From the NCBI GenBank assembly GCA_024641665.1, contig JAHECP010000014.1:1-60620 (forward strand): a stretch of 60,620 bases of DNA, in the 5' to 3' direction. This DNA comes from Acidobacteriota bacterium. GTDB taxonomy: Bacteria > Acidobacteriota > Vicinamibacteria > Vicinamibacterales > JAHECP01. Of the stretch, positions 7,839 to 14,875 are shown piece by piece. The notes under the pieces are model-generated. The model did no database searches and was not told the origin of the DNA. It was given only the letters and a program-made list of their open reading frames with translations. Position numbers and translations under genes: made by a program. Within the stretch, counting starts at the first letter, position 1; each line of letters starts with the position of its first letter.

Positions 7839-8045
7839 TCAGGTGCCGCCGAACCCGATCGTGACCTTGCCGTCCTCGACGATGACCGGCACGTCGCGCC
7901 GCCCCTTCGAGTAGCCGAGCATGCGCTCCAGGTCCTTCGGGTTCTTCTGCACGTTCACGTAGTCGAACGCGACATGCCGCCTTTCGAAATCCTCACGGGC
8001 GGCCAGGGTGTAGGGTCAGGTGTCCTTGCCGAAGATGTAGTTCAT
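7839..8045 (-). CDS. Glutaredoxin-like selenoprotein (in-frame TGA at the redox site)
   Basis: Reading through one TGA (8016-8018, codon 10) gives a complete 68-residue glutaredoxin fold: MNYIFGKDT-U-PYTLAARED, a middle helix KNPKDLERMLGYSKG, the cis-Pro segment RRDVPVIVEDGK and a C-terminal IGFGG, ending at a second TGA. The TGA falls where glutaredoxins have the first Cys of CPYC, so it most likely encodes selenocysteine, giving UPYT. This matches the glutaredoxin-like (seleno)proteins annotated as the Uxx-star family. Upstream are GGAGCT at a good RBS distance and TAAGAT as a possible -10. Selenocysteine insertion needs SelA/B/C/D, none of which lies in the window. A pseudogene is the alternative, but the frame after TGA is intact and well conserved. 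Confidence 0.82.
7976..8003 (-). promoter_or_regulatory. Candidate SECIS hairpin downstream of the selenoprotein TGA
   Basis: On the coding (minus) strand GCCGCC pairs perfectly with GGCGGC around a 16-base loop (CGTGAGGATTTCGAAA). The stem starts 12 bases after the TGA, within the window where bacterial SECIS elements lie. The loop has G at its second position. I cannot show the expected bulged apical stem, so this remains a candidate. Confidence 0.5.
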
Positions 8046-8187
8046 GACAGCTCCAGAATGGTCGGGCTCGAATGACTGGATCTTAGCACCGCCCCGTCCG
8101 GCCCCCGACCCCCTTGGCCCGCCGGCCTTCGCGCCCGCGCTTCGGCCCGGCAAGCCGAAGCTCGCAGAGCGGAGGCGGCCGGCGTCC

Positions 8188-8256
8188 AGCCCCCAGTCCC
8201 CGGCCTCCGGCCCCTGGCCTCCAGCCCCCAGTCCCCAGCCCCCAGTCCCCGGCTTC
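8188..8256. repeat. CCCCAGT-type heptamer array
   Basis: Units such as CCCCAGT, CCCCGGC, CTCCGGC, CCCTGGC and CTCCAGC follow one another at seven-base spacing. This is the same unit as the STRR1 heptamer described in cyanobacteria. Related arrays lie at 11080, 17318 and 19890. Confidence 0.75.
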
Positions 8257-8266
8257 CTGGTTTCTC

Positions 8267-8295
8267 TTGACACCTTGTGAAGACTTTCACATAAT
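8267..8295 (+). promoter_or_regulatory. Sigma-70 promoter of the structured RNA
   Basis: TTGACA (8267-8272), a 17-base spacer and CATAAT (8290-8295) form a near-consensus promoter. The predicted start, seven bases downstream at about 8302, is exactly the first base of the RNA's closing stem. No open reading frame follows at a suitable distance. Confidence 0.75.
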
Positions 8296-8301
8296 GGATT
8301 C

Positions 8302-8437
8302 GGGATTCCCGGTTATCTCTTTGTCCCTCCCGGTGGCTGGCCGGCCCAATCGGTCGGTCGCCGGCAGTGTCAACGCAAGACCGTAAGACCTACCCTGTTT
8401 CGTCGTCCTCTTCTTAGCCCCTGTGACCGGGAATCCC
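8302..8437 (+). ncRNA. Candidate structured non-coding RNA, about 136 nt
   Basis: The predicted transcript starts with GGGATTCCCGGT and ends with ACCGGGAATCCC, a perfect 12-bp closing stem between its two ends. Inside, bases 8330-8364 fold into an uninterrupted 15-bp hairpin (with G-U pairs) capped by CCCAA. A long pyrimidine-rich single-stranded region (8365-8425) makes up the 3' half. The end-to-end closing stem recalls 6S RNA, but the size and the off-centre hairpin differ. The sequence lacks a T-loop, the SRP tetraloop signature and a tmRNA tag. It may belong to an Acidobacteria-specific RNA class. It lies between the selenoprotein and MBL genes. Confidence 0.65.
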
Positions 8438-8446
8438 ACTTAATCA

Positions 8447-8542
8447 AGAATGTCGAATGCTGAATGTCGAATGCTGAATTGTAAATGCTGAGCCCTCAGC
8501 CGTCCGCAACTCGACATTCGACATTCGCCATTCGACATTCAG
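8447..8542. repeat. GAATGYC / CATTCGA heptamer inverted pair
   Basis: GAATGTC and GAATGCT heptamers run to about 8490. A centre (GCCCTCAGCCGTCCGCAAC) follows, then the complementary CATTCGA units run to the base before the MBL start codon. Any 5' leader of the MBL mRNA would include this hairpin. Confidence 0.85.
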
Positions 8543-9325
8543 ATGGATCTCGTAGCCCTGTCCGCCTTCAACCCCTCTCCCCTCACGGGCGCGGGGAACA
8601 ACACCTACCTGATTCCCGGACCGGAGCCGCTGCTCGTCGACGCGGGCGTCGGCGACCCGCGCCATCTCGACGCGGTGGCCGCGGCGCTCGACGGCGTGCC
8701 GCTCGCGCGCGTGGTGGTGACCCACAACCATTCCGATCACGCCTCGGGCGCGGCGGCGGTGGCCGCGCGCTGGCCGGGCGTGACGCTCCTGAAGATGCCG
8801 TGGCCCGCGCGCGACCGCGTCGCCTGGACGCCGCTGGCCGAAGGCGACGAGCTGGCGGCCGGCGACGTCCGGCTGCGGGTGGTGTGGACGCCGGGCCACG
8901 CGCCCGACCACGTCTGCCTCTTCGAGCCGGCCGGCCGCGTCCTGTTCGGCGGCGATCTCCTGGTGCAGAACGACACGGTCGTGATCCCCGCGTCGCACGG
9001 CGGGAGCCTCACCCAGTACCTGGCGTCGCTCGAGCGCGTGCGCGCGCTCGCGCCGTCGCGCGTCCTCCCGGCGCACGGCCCGGCCATCGACGATGTGGTG
9101 GCGCTCATCGAGCGGTACGTCGAGCACCGGCGGCAGCGGGAAAGGCAGATCCTGCGGGCCCTGGCGTCCGGCCCCGTCACGCCGGCCGACATCGTCGCGC
9201 GCGTCTACGTGGGGCTGAACCCCGCGCTCGAGCCCTTCGCCCGCGAGAGCGTGCTGGCGCACCTGGTCAAGCTGGAAGAGGAAGGGAGGGCGATCAGGAA
9301 CGAGGACGGGAAGTGGACATGCTGA
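8543..9325 (+). CDS. MBL-fold metallo-hydrolase, LACTB2-like
   Basis: The 260-residue protein has the metallo-beta-lactamase motif THNHSDH at residues 60-66, then GHAPDH (about 118), GGDLL (Asp about 137) and PAHG, which together bind two zinc ions. The C-terminal 70 residues form a winged-helix-like tail (ALASGPVTPADIVARVY) as in LACTB2 and related endoribonuclease or glyoxalase-like hydrolases. The natural substrate is unknown; an RNA or thioester substrate is plausible by family. ATG at 8543 directly follows a heptamer hairpin, and no ribosome binding site is evident. Confidence 0.85.
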   Translation: MDLVALSAFNPSPLTGAGNNTYLIPGPEPLLVDAGVGDPRHLDAVAAALDGVPLARVVVTHNHSDHASGAAAVAARWPGVTLLKMPWPARDRVAWTPLAEGDELAAGDVRLRVVWTPGHAPDHVCLFEPAGRVLFGGDLLVQNDTVVIPASHGGSLTQYLASLERVRALAPSRVLPAHGPAIDDVVALIERYVEHRRQRERQILRALASGPVTPADIVARVYVGLNPALEPFARESVLAHLVKLEEEGRAIRNEDGKWTC

Positions 9326-9462
9326 ATGTCGAATGCGGAATGTCGAATGTCGAATGACAGAACGTCGAATGCGAAATGTCGGACTGTCGCATGCCGAATG
9401 CTGACTGCCGAACGTTCAGGCTCACTTCAGCATTCGACATTCGGAATTCGACATTCGGAACG
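9319..9462. repeat. Long GAATGTC / CATTCGA heptamer inverted pair
   Basis: About nine GAATGTC-type units run from the MBL stop codon to about 9415. CATTCGACATTCGG units run back to 9462. The element separates the convergent MBL and regulator genes and overlaps the last MBL codons. Confidence 0.8.
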
Positions 9463-9876
9463 TTACGCCGGCACCCAGCCCGGCGGCAGTTCCGGTACGC
9501 GGTCCGGCTTCCTGGCGGCCTTGGGCATCGCGTCGCGGATCACCTTCTCCAGCTCCAGCAGGTACTCGGCGAAGCGCGCCCGGCCCTCGGGCGTGAGGCG
9601 GCAGAGCGTCTGCGGCCGCCGGTTGTCGTAGCCCTTCCAGATCTCCACGAGCCCGGCCTCGCGCAGCACGTCGAGGTGGCGGCTCAAGTTGCCGTCGGTG
9701 AGCGCGCAGAGCCGCTTCAGCTCGGAGAAGCGGAGCCCCTCGGGGCGCGTGACGAGCGAGGTCATGATGCCCAGGCGGGCCTTCTCGTGCAGGATGCGGT
9801 CCAGCCCGTCGTAGGCGAACCGGCCCCTCGCGTGCGCGTCTTCCCTCAGCGTCTTTCGTTCTGACATGGTCTTCAC
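9463..9876 (-). CDS. Winged-helix transcriptional regulator (MarR/ArsR-like, HTH_34 type)
   Basis: The 137-residue protein contains a winged helix at about 25-105: LGIMTSLVTRPEGLRFSELK, recognition helix TDGNLSRHLDVLREAGLV, and a wing with KGYDNRRPQT. Such one-domain regulators usually repress a neighbouring gene. Here the likely partner is the membrane protein upstream on the same strand (10189-10782). A GTG at 9876 or an ATG at 9867 could be the start; neither has a clear ribosome binding site. The C-terminus is Pro-rich (PELPPGWVPA). Confidence 0.82.
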   Translation of the reverse strand: MKTMSERKTLREDAHARGRFAYDGLDRILHEKARLGIMTSLVTRPEGLRFSELKRLCALTDGNLSRHLDVLREAGLVEIWKGYDNRRPQTLCRLTPEGRARFAEYLLELEKVIRDAMPKAARKPDRVPELPPGWVPA

Positions 9877-9885
9877 CGATCACAG

Positions 9886-10188
9886 TTCAAGGTGCACAAG
9901 GTGCACGCGGGTGCACATCGTGCACCAGGTGCGAGGTGGCGCCGAGCCTTCGATGGGGCGCAGCTTCTCTTGATCGGTGGGGCTCCCTGCACCCCGCCTG
10001 GCTCGGTCGCTCGTGGGGACCCCAACGCCCCACTCCGGTCGCTCGCGCTTTCTGAGAAGAAGATGCGCGTCATCGAAGCCACCGCGCCACCGCGCACCCC
10101 GGTGCACGTCCGTGCACCTTGCGCACTTCAGTGCACCCTGTCAGTCCCCATTCGACATTCGACATTCGACATTCGACATTCGGAACGA
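9886..10188. repeat. GTGCAC palindromic array followed by ATTCGAC heptamers
   Basis: GTGCACAAG-like units (9890-9940) lead into a hairpin: GGTGCGAGGTGGCGCC pairs with GCGCCACCGCGCACC near 10090, and GCGCAGCTTCTCTTGATC pairs with AGAAGAAGATGCGC. More GTGCAC units follow, then five ATTCGAC heptamers (10148-10185). The design repeats that at 1128-1283. It lies between the regulator and its likely partner gene. Confidence 0.75.
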
Positions 10189-10782
10189 TCATTCGGAACG
10201 CTCCAGGTTCCAGTACAGCACGGCCGCGGCGATGAGCTGTCCGGCGCCGAACGTGCCGCCGACGGTCCACGCGGACGGCGCCGGGCTCGCGTGCCACACC
10301 AGCCACGCGCCGACCGCGAGGTAGTAGAGCGCGACCCAGCCCGTGGCGCGCGGCAGCGACGGGCGCGCGGCGAACACGGCGACGCCGAAGAGCATGGCCC
10401 ACAGCCCGGGCAGCAGCGGCACGAGCGTGGCGTCCGTCGTGGCGAAGGCCACCGTGGCGATCGCGCCGGCGACCACGCTCGGCGCGAACTGGAACACGAC
10501 GAACCGCGTGCGCCGGCGCTCGAACGCGTTCTCGCGGAACAGGTAGTTGAAGGCGATCTCGCTGCTGCCCGTCAGCCCGGCGAAGATCGCGACGGCGGTC
10601 CAGAACCACACGAAGCCGGTCGGGTCGGTCGTCGAGAGCGCGGGCGCCTGCAGCGCGGCGGCGGCGATCCCGATGAGGCCCGACAGGGCGACGGGCGCGG
10701 AGCGGTACCCGCGGTACACCTCGGTCCGCGCGAGATGCTGGTGGATCTCGGAAATCTGGCTCAGGGCCCTGCCGAACTCCAT
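10189..10782 (-). CDS. Six-TM membrane protein of unknown function
   Basis: The 197-residue protein starts MEFGRALSQISEIHQHLART and then shows about six hydrophobic segments: around 30-50, 58-80, 97-118, 124-143, 150-168 and 175-193. A GGGAGA ribosome binding site precedes the ATG at 10782. The short regulator downstream on the same strand suggests a regulator-membrane protein pair, a pairing that recurs in Acidobacteria, but I know of no demonstrated function. A much longer frame continuing to 12402 is antisense to the permease and rejected. Confidence 0.75.
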   Translation of the reverse strand: MEFGRALSQISEIHQHLARTEVYRGYRSAPVALSGLIGIAAAALQAPALSTTDPTGFVWFWTAVAIFAGLTGSSEIAFNYLFRENAFERRRTRFVVFQFAPSVVAGAIATVAFATTDATLVPLLPGLWAMLFGVAVFAARPSLPRATGWVALYYLAVGAWLVWHASPAPSAWTVGGTFGAGQLIAAAVLYWNLERSE

Positions 10783-10834
10783 GTCATCTCCCAGCCGGAC
10801 AATGCCGTCGTCCGGACGATTCAGTGCGCCGTCG

Positions 10835-11014
10835 GCGCGGACCGTTCGCGGAGAAATCCCTTGGAGCAGGCCGTCGGCGTCAGTCCGAAAAACGCCGCGC
10901 AGGCCAGCGACGGGGCGTGGGGATGGGGGCCCCCACGCCGCGTTCCGAGGACGATGAGCCGGAGCGGCGTTTTTCCGGCCTGCGGAATGGGTTTTCGAAG
11001 CGAACGGTCCGCGC
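10835..11014. repeat. 180-bp palindromic element, copy 1
   Basis: Perfect 15-bp terminal inverted repeats (GCGCGGACCGTTCGC) bound the element. Inside, GAAAAACGCCGCGCAGGCC faces GGCGTTTTTCCGGCCTGC, and the left arm carries about 20 extra bases. A second copy of 181 bp lies at 18290-18470. It has no coding capacity and resembles a MITE or a large REP element. Confidence 0.8.
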
Positions 11015-11124
11015 TGACGACTCCTTCCTGATCGCTCCAGGTAACACTTTGCCCCGCAAAGTACTGGCAAGTCAAGCGCGGCCCTCAGCCCCCAGTCCCC
11101 AGCCCCCAGTGCCCGAATCCCGTG

Positions 11125-11130
11125 TATCCT
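11125..11130 (+). promoter_or_regulatory. -10 box (TATCCT) for leaderless permease mRNA
   Basis: TATCCT ends six bases before the permease ATG, with CCCCGC between and no ribosome binding site. The geometry is identical to def. Confidence 0.55.
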
Positions 11131-11136
11131 CCCCGC

Positions 11137-12462
11137 ATGCTCGACCGCCTCTTCCACCTCAGCGAGCAGGGCACGTCGGTGCGCACCGAGGCGCTGGCCG
11201 GCGTCACGACCTTCCTCACGATGGCCTACATCGTGTTCGTGCAGCCGGCGCTGCTCGAGCGCGCGGGCATGGACTTCGGCGCCGTGCTCGTGGCCACCTG
11301 CGTGGCGAGCGGCCTGGCGACGCTCCTCATGGCCTGGTTCGCGAACTACCCGATCGCGGTCGCGCCGGCCATGGGCCACAACTTCTTCTTCGTCTTCGGC
11401 GTCGTGCTCGGCCTGAAGGTGCCCTGGCCGATCGCGCTCGGCGCGGTGGCGGTGGCCGGGCTCGTCTTCATCCTCACGGCCGGCGTCGGCCTGCGCGAGC
11501 GGCTGATTACCGCGATTCCCGACTCGCTCAAGCACGCGATTGCCGTGGGCATCGGGCTGCTGATCGCGTTCGTGGGGCTGCAGTGGGCGGGCGTGGTCGT
11601 GGCCAATCCCGGCACGCTCGTGACGCTCGGCAGCCTGCACCGCGGACCGGTGCTCCTCGCGCTCTTCGGCTTCGCGGTGATGGCGGTCCTGCTCGCGATG
11701 CGCGTGAAGGGTGCGCTGCTCGCCGGCATGCTCGCCACGACCGTCGTCGGGCTGGCCACCGGACTGGTCACCTACCAGGGCGTGGCGGGATGGCCGCCGT
11801 CGATCGCGCCCACGTTCCTGCGCCTCGACATCCTCGGCGCGTTCCGGCCCGACATGGTGTCGGTGATCTTCGTCTTCTTCTTCCTCGCGCTCTTCGACTC
11901 GGTGGGCACCCTGGTCGGCGTCGCGCAGCAGGCCGGCCTGATGCGCGACGGCGTGCTGCCGCGCGCGCGCGGCGCGCTGCTCGCCGACGCGGTGGGCACC
12001 GTCGTCGGCGCGGGGCTCGGCACGTCCACGGTGACGGCCTACATCGAGAGCTCTACGGGCGTGTCGGCCGGCGGTCGCACGGGCCTCGCCAACGTCGTCA
12101 CGGCCGCGCTCTTCTTCCTCTCTCTCTTCTTCTTTCCCCTCGTGAAGATGATCGGCGGCGGCTACGACGCCGGCGGCGGCGTGACGCTGTACCCCGTGAT
12201 CGCGCCGGCGCTCGTGATCGTCGGCACGCTCATGATGCAGGGCGTCGGCCGCGTGAAGTGGGACGATGTGACCGAGGCCGTGCCGGCGTTCCTGACGATC
12301 GTCGTCATGCCGCTCGCCGTCAGCATCACCGACGGCATCGCGTTCGGCTTCATCTCCTACGCCGCGCTGAAGCTCGCGAGCGGCCGCGCCCGCGAGGCGC
12401 ACTGGCTCGTGTACGCGTTCGCGCTGGCGTTTGTGGGCCGATACGTGTGGTTGGTACGCTGA
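11137..12462 (+). CDS. NCS2-family purine permease, AzgA/PbuG type
   Basis: The 441-residue protein has 12-14 predicted membrane segments. It carries the AzgA-subfamily landmarks SEQGTSVRTEALAGVTTFLTM at the N-terminus, ALFDSVGTLVGVAQQAGLM in the middle and LGTSTVTAYIESSTGV. Members import hypoxanthine, adenine or guanine by proton symport across the inner membrane. ATG at 11137 is preferred over an in-frame upstream ATG at 11122 because the -10 box lies in between. No purine riboswitch is visible upstream, consistent with a leaderless transcript. Confidence 0.9.
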   Translation: MLDRLFHLSEQGTSVRTEALAGVTTFLTMAYIVFVQPALLERAGMDFGAVLVATCVASGLATLLMAWFANYPIAVAPAMGHNFFFVFGVVLGLKVPWPIALGAVAVAGLVFILTAGVGLRERLITAIPDSLKHAIAVGIGLLIAFVGLQWAGVVVANPGTLVTLGSLHRGPVLLALFGFAVMAVLLAMRVKGALLAGMLATTVVGLATGLVTYQGVAGWPPSIAPTFLRLDILGAFRPDMVSVIFVFFFLALFDSVGTLVGVAQQAGLMRDGVLPRARGALLADAVGTVVGAGLGTSTVTAYIESSTGVSAGGRTGLANVVTAALFFLSLFFFPLVKMIGGGYDAGGGVTLYPVIAPALVIVGTLMMQGVGRVKWDDVTEAVPAFLTIVVMPLAVSITDGIAFGFISYAALKLASGRAREAHWLVYAFALAFVGRYVWLVR

Positions 12463-12465
12463 GTT

Positions 12466-12600
12466 CTTGTCCGTTCACGGGACTGACGCCTGTCCGTTCG
12501 CGGGAACTGACGCTGGTCCGTTCACGGAACTGACGCACCTCGTTCAGGACGTTCGGAACTGACGCTCCTCGTTCAGCGGAACAGTTCCGAACGGACAAGG
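12466..12600. repeat. Longer-period (about 24 bp) array with inverted ends
   Basis: Four degenerate units of the form TGTCCGTTCACGGGACTGACGC follow each other. The array opens with CTTGTCCGTTC and closes with the exact complement GAACGGACAAG (12588-12598), so it can fold back on itself. It lies just after the permease stop and may act as its terminator. Confidence 0.7.
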
Positions 12601-12740
12601 ATCGAGCCGACGCGCGATCGGCGTCAGGCCGCAAACGCGTCCGCAGGCGGTCCGACGCGCCGGCGCCGTTTCGCTGCCTGGGGTGCACTAGCCGCCGAGA
12701 TCGGTTGGGTTGGTCACGATGCCGCGGCGCACATGCGGGT

Positions 12741-12962
12741 GGCGCCGGGAGGGTGCGCTGGCGGGGCCCGTGAGGAGGCGCGATTCACGAATGCCGAAAG
12801 ACGCGTCGCAGGCCCGGGGAGACACGGCCTCGAGTCTTCCCGCTGGCGCGTACCAGCCAGGACAGAGCCGCAAGCCATCCGGCGCGATGCCCCCAGGGAC
12901 AGCCGGAGACGCGTTTTTCCGCGCCCCCGGACCGGGACACGCTAGCTCACCCACCCGGCGCC
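12741..12962. repeat. 221-bp palindromic element, copy 1
   Basis: It is bounded by GGCGCCGGGAGGGTGCGCTGG and the approximate complement ending in CCACCCGGCGCC. Internally GACGCGTC faces GACGCGTTTTTCCGCG. A near-identical copy follows at 13060. Open frames through both are predicted but look spurious: Arg-, Ala- and Pro-rich, with no start signals. Confidence 0.8.
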
Positions 12963-13059
12963 CCGAGTCGGTCGCGTTTGCGGACTGACGCCGATCGCGC
13001 GAGGCCACATCGCCTGCTGCGAACTCGTCGGAAGCGCTGCGGCAGTCCTGCGCTGGCGC

Positions 13060-13280
13060 GCGCCGGGCGGGTGCGATGGCGTGGCCCGTGAGGAGGCGCG
13101 ATTCACGAATGCCGAAAAACGCGTCGCAGGCCCGGGGAGACACCGCCTCGAGTCTTCCCGCTGGCGCGTACCAGCCAGGACAGAGCCGCAAGCCGTCCGG
13201 CGCGATGCCCCGAGGGACAGCCGGAGACGCGTTTTTCCGCGCCCCCGCACCGGGACACGCCAGCGCACCCGCCCGGCGCC
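13060..13280. repeat. 221-bp palindromic element, copy 2
   Basis: Terminal inverted repeats of about 29 bp (GCGCCGGGCGGGTGCGATGG against CCAGCGCACCCGCCCGGCGC) enclose AAAAACGCGTC facing GACGCGTTTTT. It is almost identical to copy 1 in the same orientation, 319 bp apart, so it arose by a recent tandem copy. The gap from 12463 to 13358 holds only these repeats. Confidence 0.8.
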
Positions 13281-13358
13281 CGGCGACCGTCCCAGCGGGC
13301 TGCGTGCACTAGAATGGGCGGGTACGCAACCGATCAGCGTCAGGTACGGAGTCCTCCC

Positions 13359-14732
13359 ATGAACAACGTCATCGATTTCATCAACACCCGTCGTGACCGC
13401 TACCTCGACGAGCTGAAGGCCCTGCTCGCCATCCCCAGCATCAGCGCGCTGCCCGAGCACAAAGGCGACGTGCTCAGGTGCGCCGAGTGGTGCGCCAACG
13501 AGATGCGGCGTATCGGGCTCGAGAACGTCCGGCTGTTCGAGACACCGGGCCACCCGGTGGTCTACGGCGACTGGCTGGGCGCGCCGGGCGCGCCGACCAT
13601 CCTCTTCTACGGCCACTACGACGTGCAGCCCGTGGACCCCGTCGACCTCTGGGAGTCGCCGCCCTTCGAGGCCACCGTGCGCGACGGCGAGCTTTACGCG
13701 CGCGGCGCGGCCGACGACAAGGGCCAGGTCTTCATGCACTTCAAGGCCATCGAGGCCCACATGAAGCAGAACGGGCGCCTGCCCGTGAACATGAAGCTCA
13801 TCCTGGAGGGCGAGGAGGAGGTCGGCTCCGCCAACCTCGACGCCTTCGTCCGCGACCACCAGTCCGAGCTCGCCGCCGACGTCGTCGTCATCTCCGACAC
13901 CGGCATGTTCGAGCGCGGCGTGCCGTCGATCACCTACGGCCTGCGCGGCCTCGTCTATGCTCAGATCGACCTGCGCGGCACCAAGAGCGACCTGCACTCG
14001 GGCTCGTTCGGCGGCGCGGTGGCCAACCCGGCCTACGTGCTCGCGCAGATTCTCACGCAGATGAAGGACCGGGGCGGCCGCATCAAGATCCCCGGCTTCT
14101 ACGACGATGTGCGGGCGCTGCGCGAGGAGGAGCGGGAGGCGTGGAAGCGCCTGCCGTTCAACGAGAAGAAGTACAAGAAGGACCTCGGCGCGCCGAAGCT
14201 CGTCGGCGAGACCGGCTACTCGACGCTCGAGCGCACGTGGGCGCGGCCGACCTTCGAGGTGAACGGCCTCCTCTCGGGCTTCACCGGCGAGGGATCGAAG
14301 ACCGTCATCCCGGCCGTGGCGATGGCCAAGGTCAGCATGCGCCTCGTGCCCGACCAGGACCCGGACACGATCGCGAAGCTCTTCGAGGAGTACGTGAAGA
14401 AGGTGGCGCCCAGGAGCGTCGAGCTGAAGGTCACGCGCATGCACGGCGGCAAGCCCTGGATGACCGACTTCGACAACCCGTACGTCCAGGCCGCCGGCCG
14501 CGCCATCAGGACCGGCTTCGGCCAGGAGCCGCTCTTCATCCGCGAGGGCGGGTCGATCCCGGTCGTCGCCACGTTCCAGGAGATCCTGGGCCTGCCGTCG
14601 GTGCTCTTCGGCATCGGCCTGCCCGACGAGAACGCCCACGCGCCGAACGAGCACCTCGACCTGTCGAACTTCTACAACGGCGTGCTCGCCTCGGCCGTGC
14701 TGTATCAGGAGATTGCCGGGGTGACGAAGTAA
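13359..14732 (+). CDS. M20-family metallopeptidase (CNDP/DapE-like dipeptidase)
   Basis: The 457-residue enzyme has the M20 metal ligands and catalytic residues in order: YGHYDVQP (His86), ARGAADDKGQ (bridging Asp about 118), EGEEEVGS (catalytic Glu and ligand Glu about 150), and NEHLDLSNF near the C-terminus. LHSGSFGG in the lid domain is typical of carnosinase-like dipeptidases. It hydrolyses dipeptides or related amides in the cytoplasm. ATG at 13359 is followed by MNNVIDFINTRRDRYLDELK. A TAGAAT box about 43 bases upstream (13311-13316) may be the -10. Confidence 0.9.
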   Translation: MNNVIDFINTRRDRYLDELKALLAIPSISALPEHKGDVLRCAEWCANEMRRIGLENVRLFETPGHPVVYGDWLGAPGAPTILFYGHYDVQPVDPVDLWESPPFEATVRDGELYARGAADDKGQVFMHFKAIEAHMKQNGRLPVNMKLILEGEEEVGSANLDAFVRDHQSELAADVVVISDTGMFERGVPSITYGLRGLVYAQIDLRGTKSDLHSGSFGGAVANPAYVLAQILTQMKDRGGRIKIPGFYDDVRALREEEREAWKRLPFNEKKYKKDLGAPKLVGETGYSTLERTWARPTFEVNGLLSGFTGEGSKTVIPAVAMAKVSMRLVPDQDPDTIAKLFEEYVKKVAPRSVELKVTRMHGGKPWMTDFDNPYVQAAGRAIRTGFGQEPLFIREGGSIPVVATFQEILGLPSVLFGIGLPDENAHAPNEHLDLSNFYNGVLASAVLYQEIAGVTK

Positions 14733-14862
14733 GGACCACGGAAGGACCACGGAAATCGCCACGGAATGAGCCGCCAGCCCCCTTTTTCGTCGTCTTTTTC
14801 GTGGTGTTTCCGTGGTGTTTTCCGTGGTTCATTCTGTGGTAATTCCGTGGTCGTTTCCCGCC
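14733..14862. repeat. CCACGGAA / TTCCGTGG inverted array, period 11-12
   Basis: Three GGACCACGGAA-type units are followed, after a Pro-coding-like centre with T runs, by TTTCCGTGGTG, TTTTCCGTGGTT and AATTCCGTGG on the other arm. The arms are complementary. It probably terminates the dipeptidase transcript. A one-armed relative lies at 17208. Confidence 0.8.
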
Positions 14863-14863
14863 G

Positions 14864-14869
14864 TATACT
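14864..14869 (+). promoter_or_regulatory. -10 box (TATACT) for leaderless nucleotidyltransferase mRNA
   Basis: TATACT, then GTCCCC, then the GTG start. The six-base gap leaves no room for a 5' leader. Confidence 0.6.
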
Positions 14870-14875
14870 GTCCCC

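Noticed and set aside
8302-8437. tRNA-Sec, SRP RNA or tmRNA as identity of the structured RNA
   Set aside because: There is no T-loop GTTCRA motif, no CCA end, no SRP tetraloop helix and no tag reading frame. A 12-bp end stem with one off-centre hairpin fits none of them.
8447-10188. Possible CRISPR array in the repeated CATTCGA sequence
   Set aside because: Units are seven bases with no unique spacers, and no cas genes are nearby.
10189-12402. A 737-residue minus-strand frame across the permease gene
   Set aside because: Only its last 197 residues look like a real membrane protein with a ribosome binding site (start 10782). The rest is His/Arg/Glu-rich antisense sequence of the permease.
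12710-13312. Arg/Pro-rich frames in the two 221-bp palindromes (MPKDASQARGD and MPKNASQARGD)
   Set aside because: Both strands of a palindrome give similar open frames. There is no start signal, and the DNA symmetry explains the conservation.
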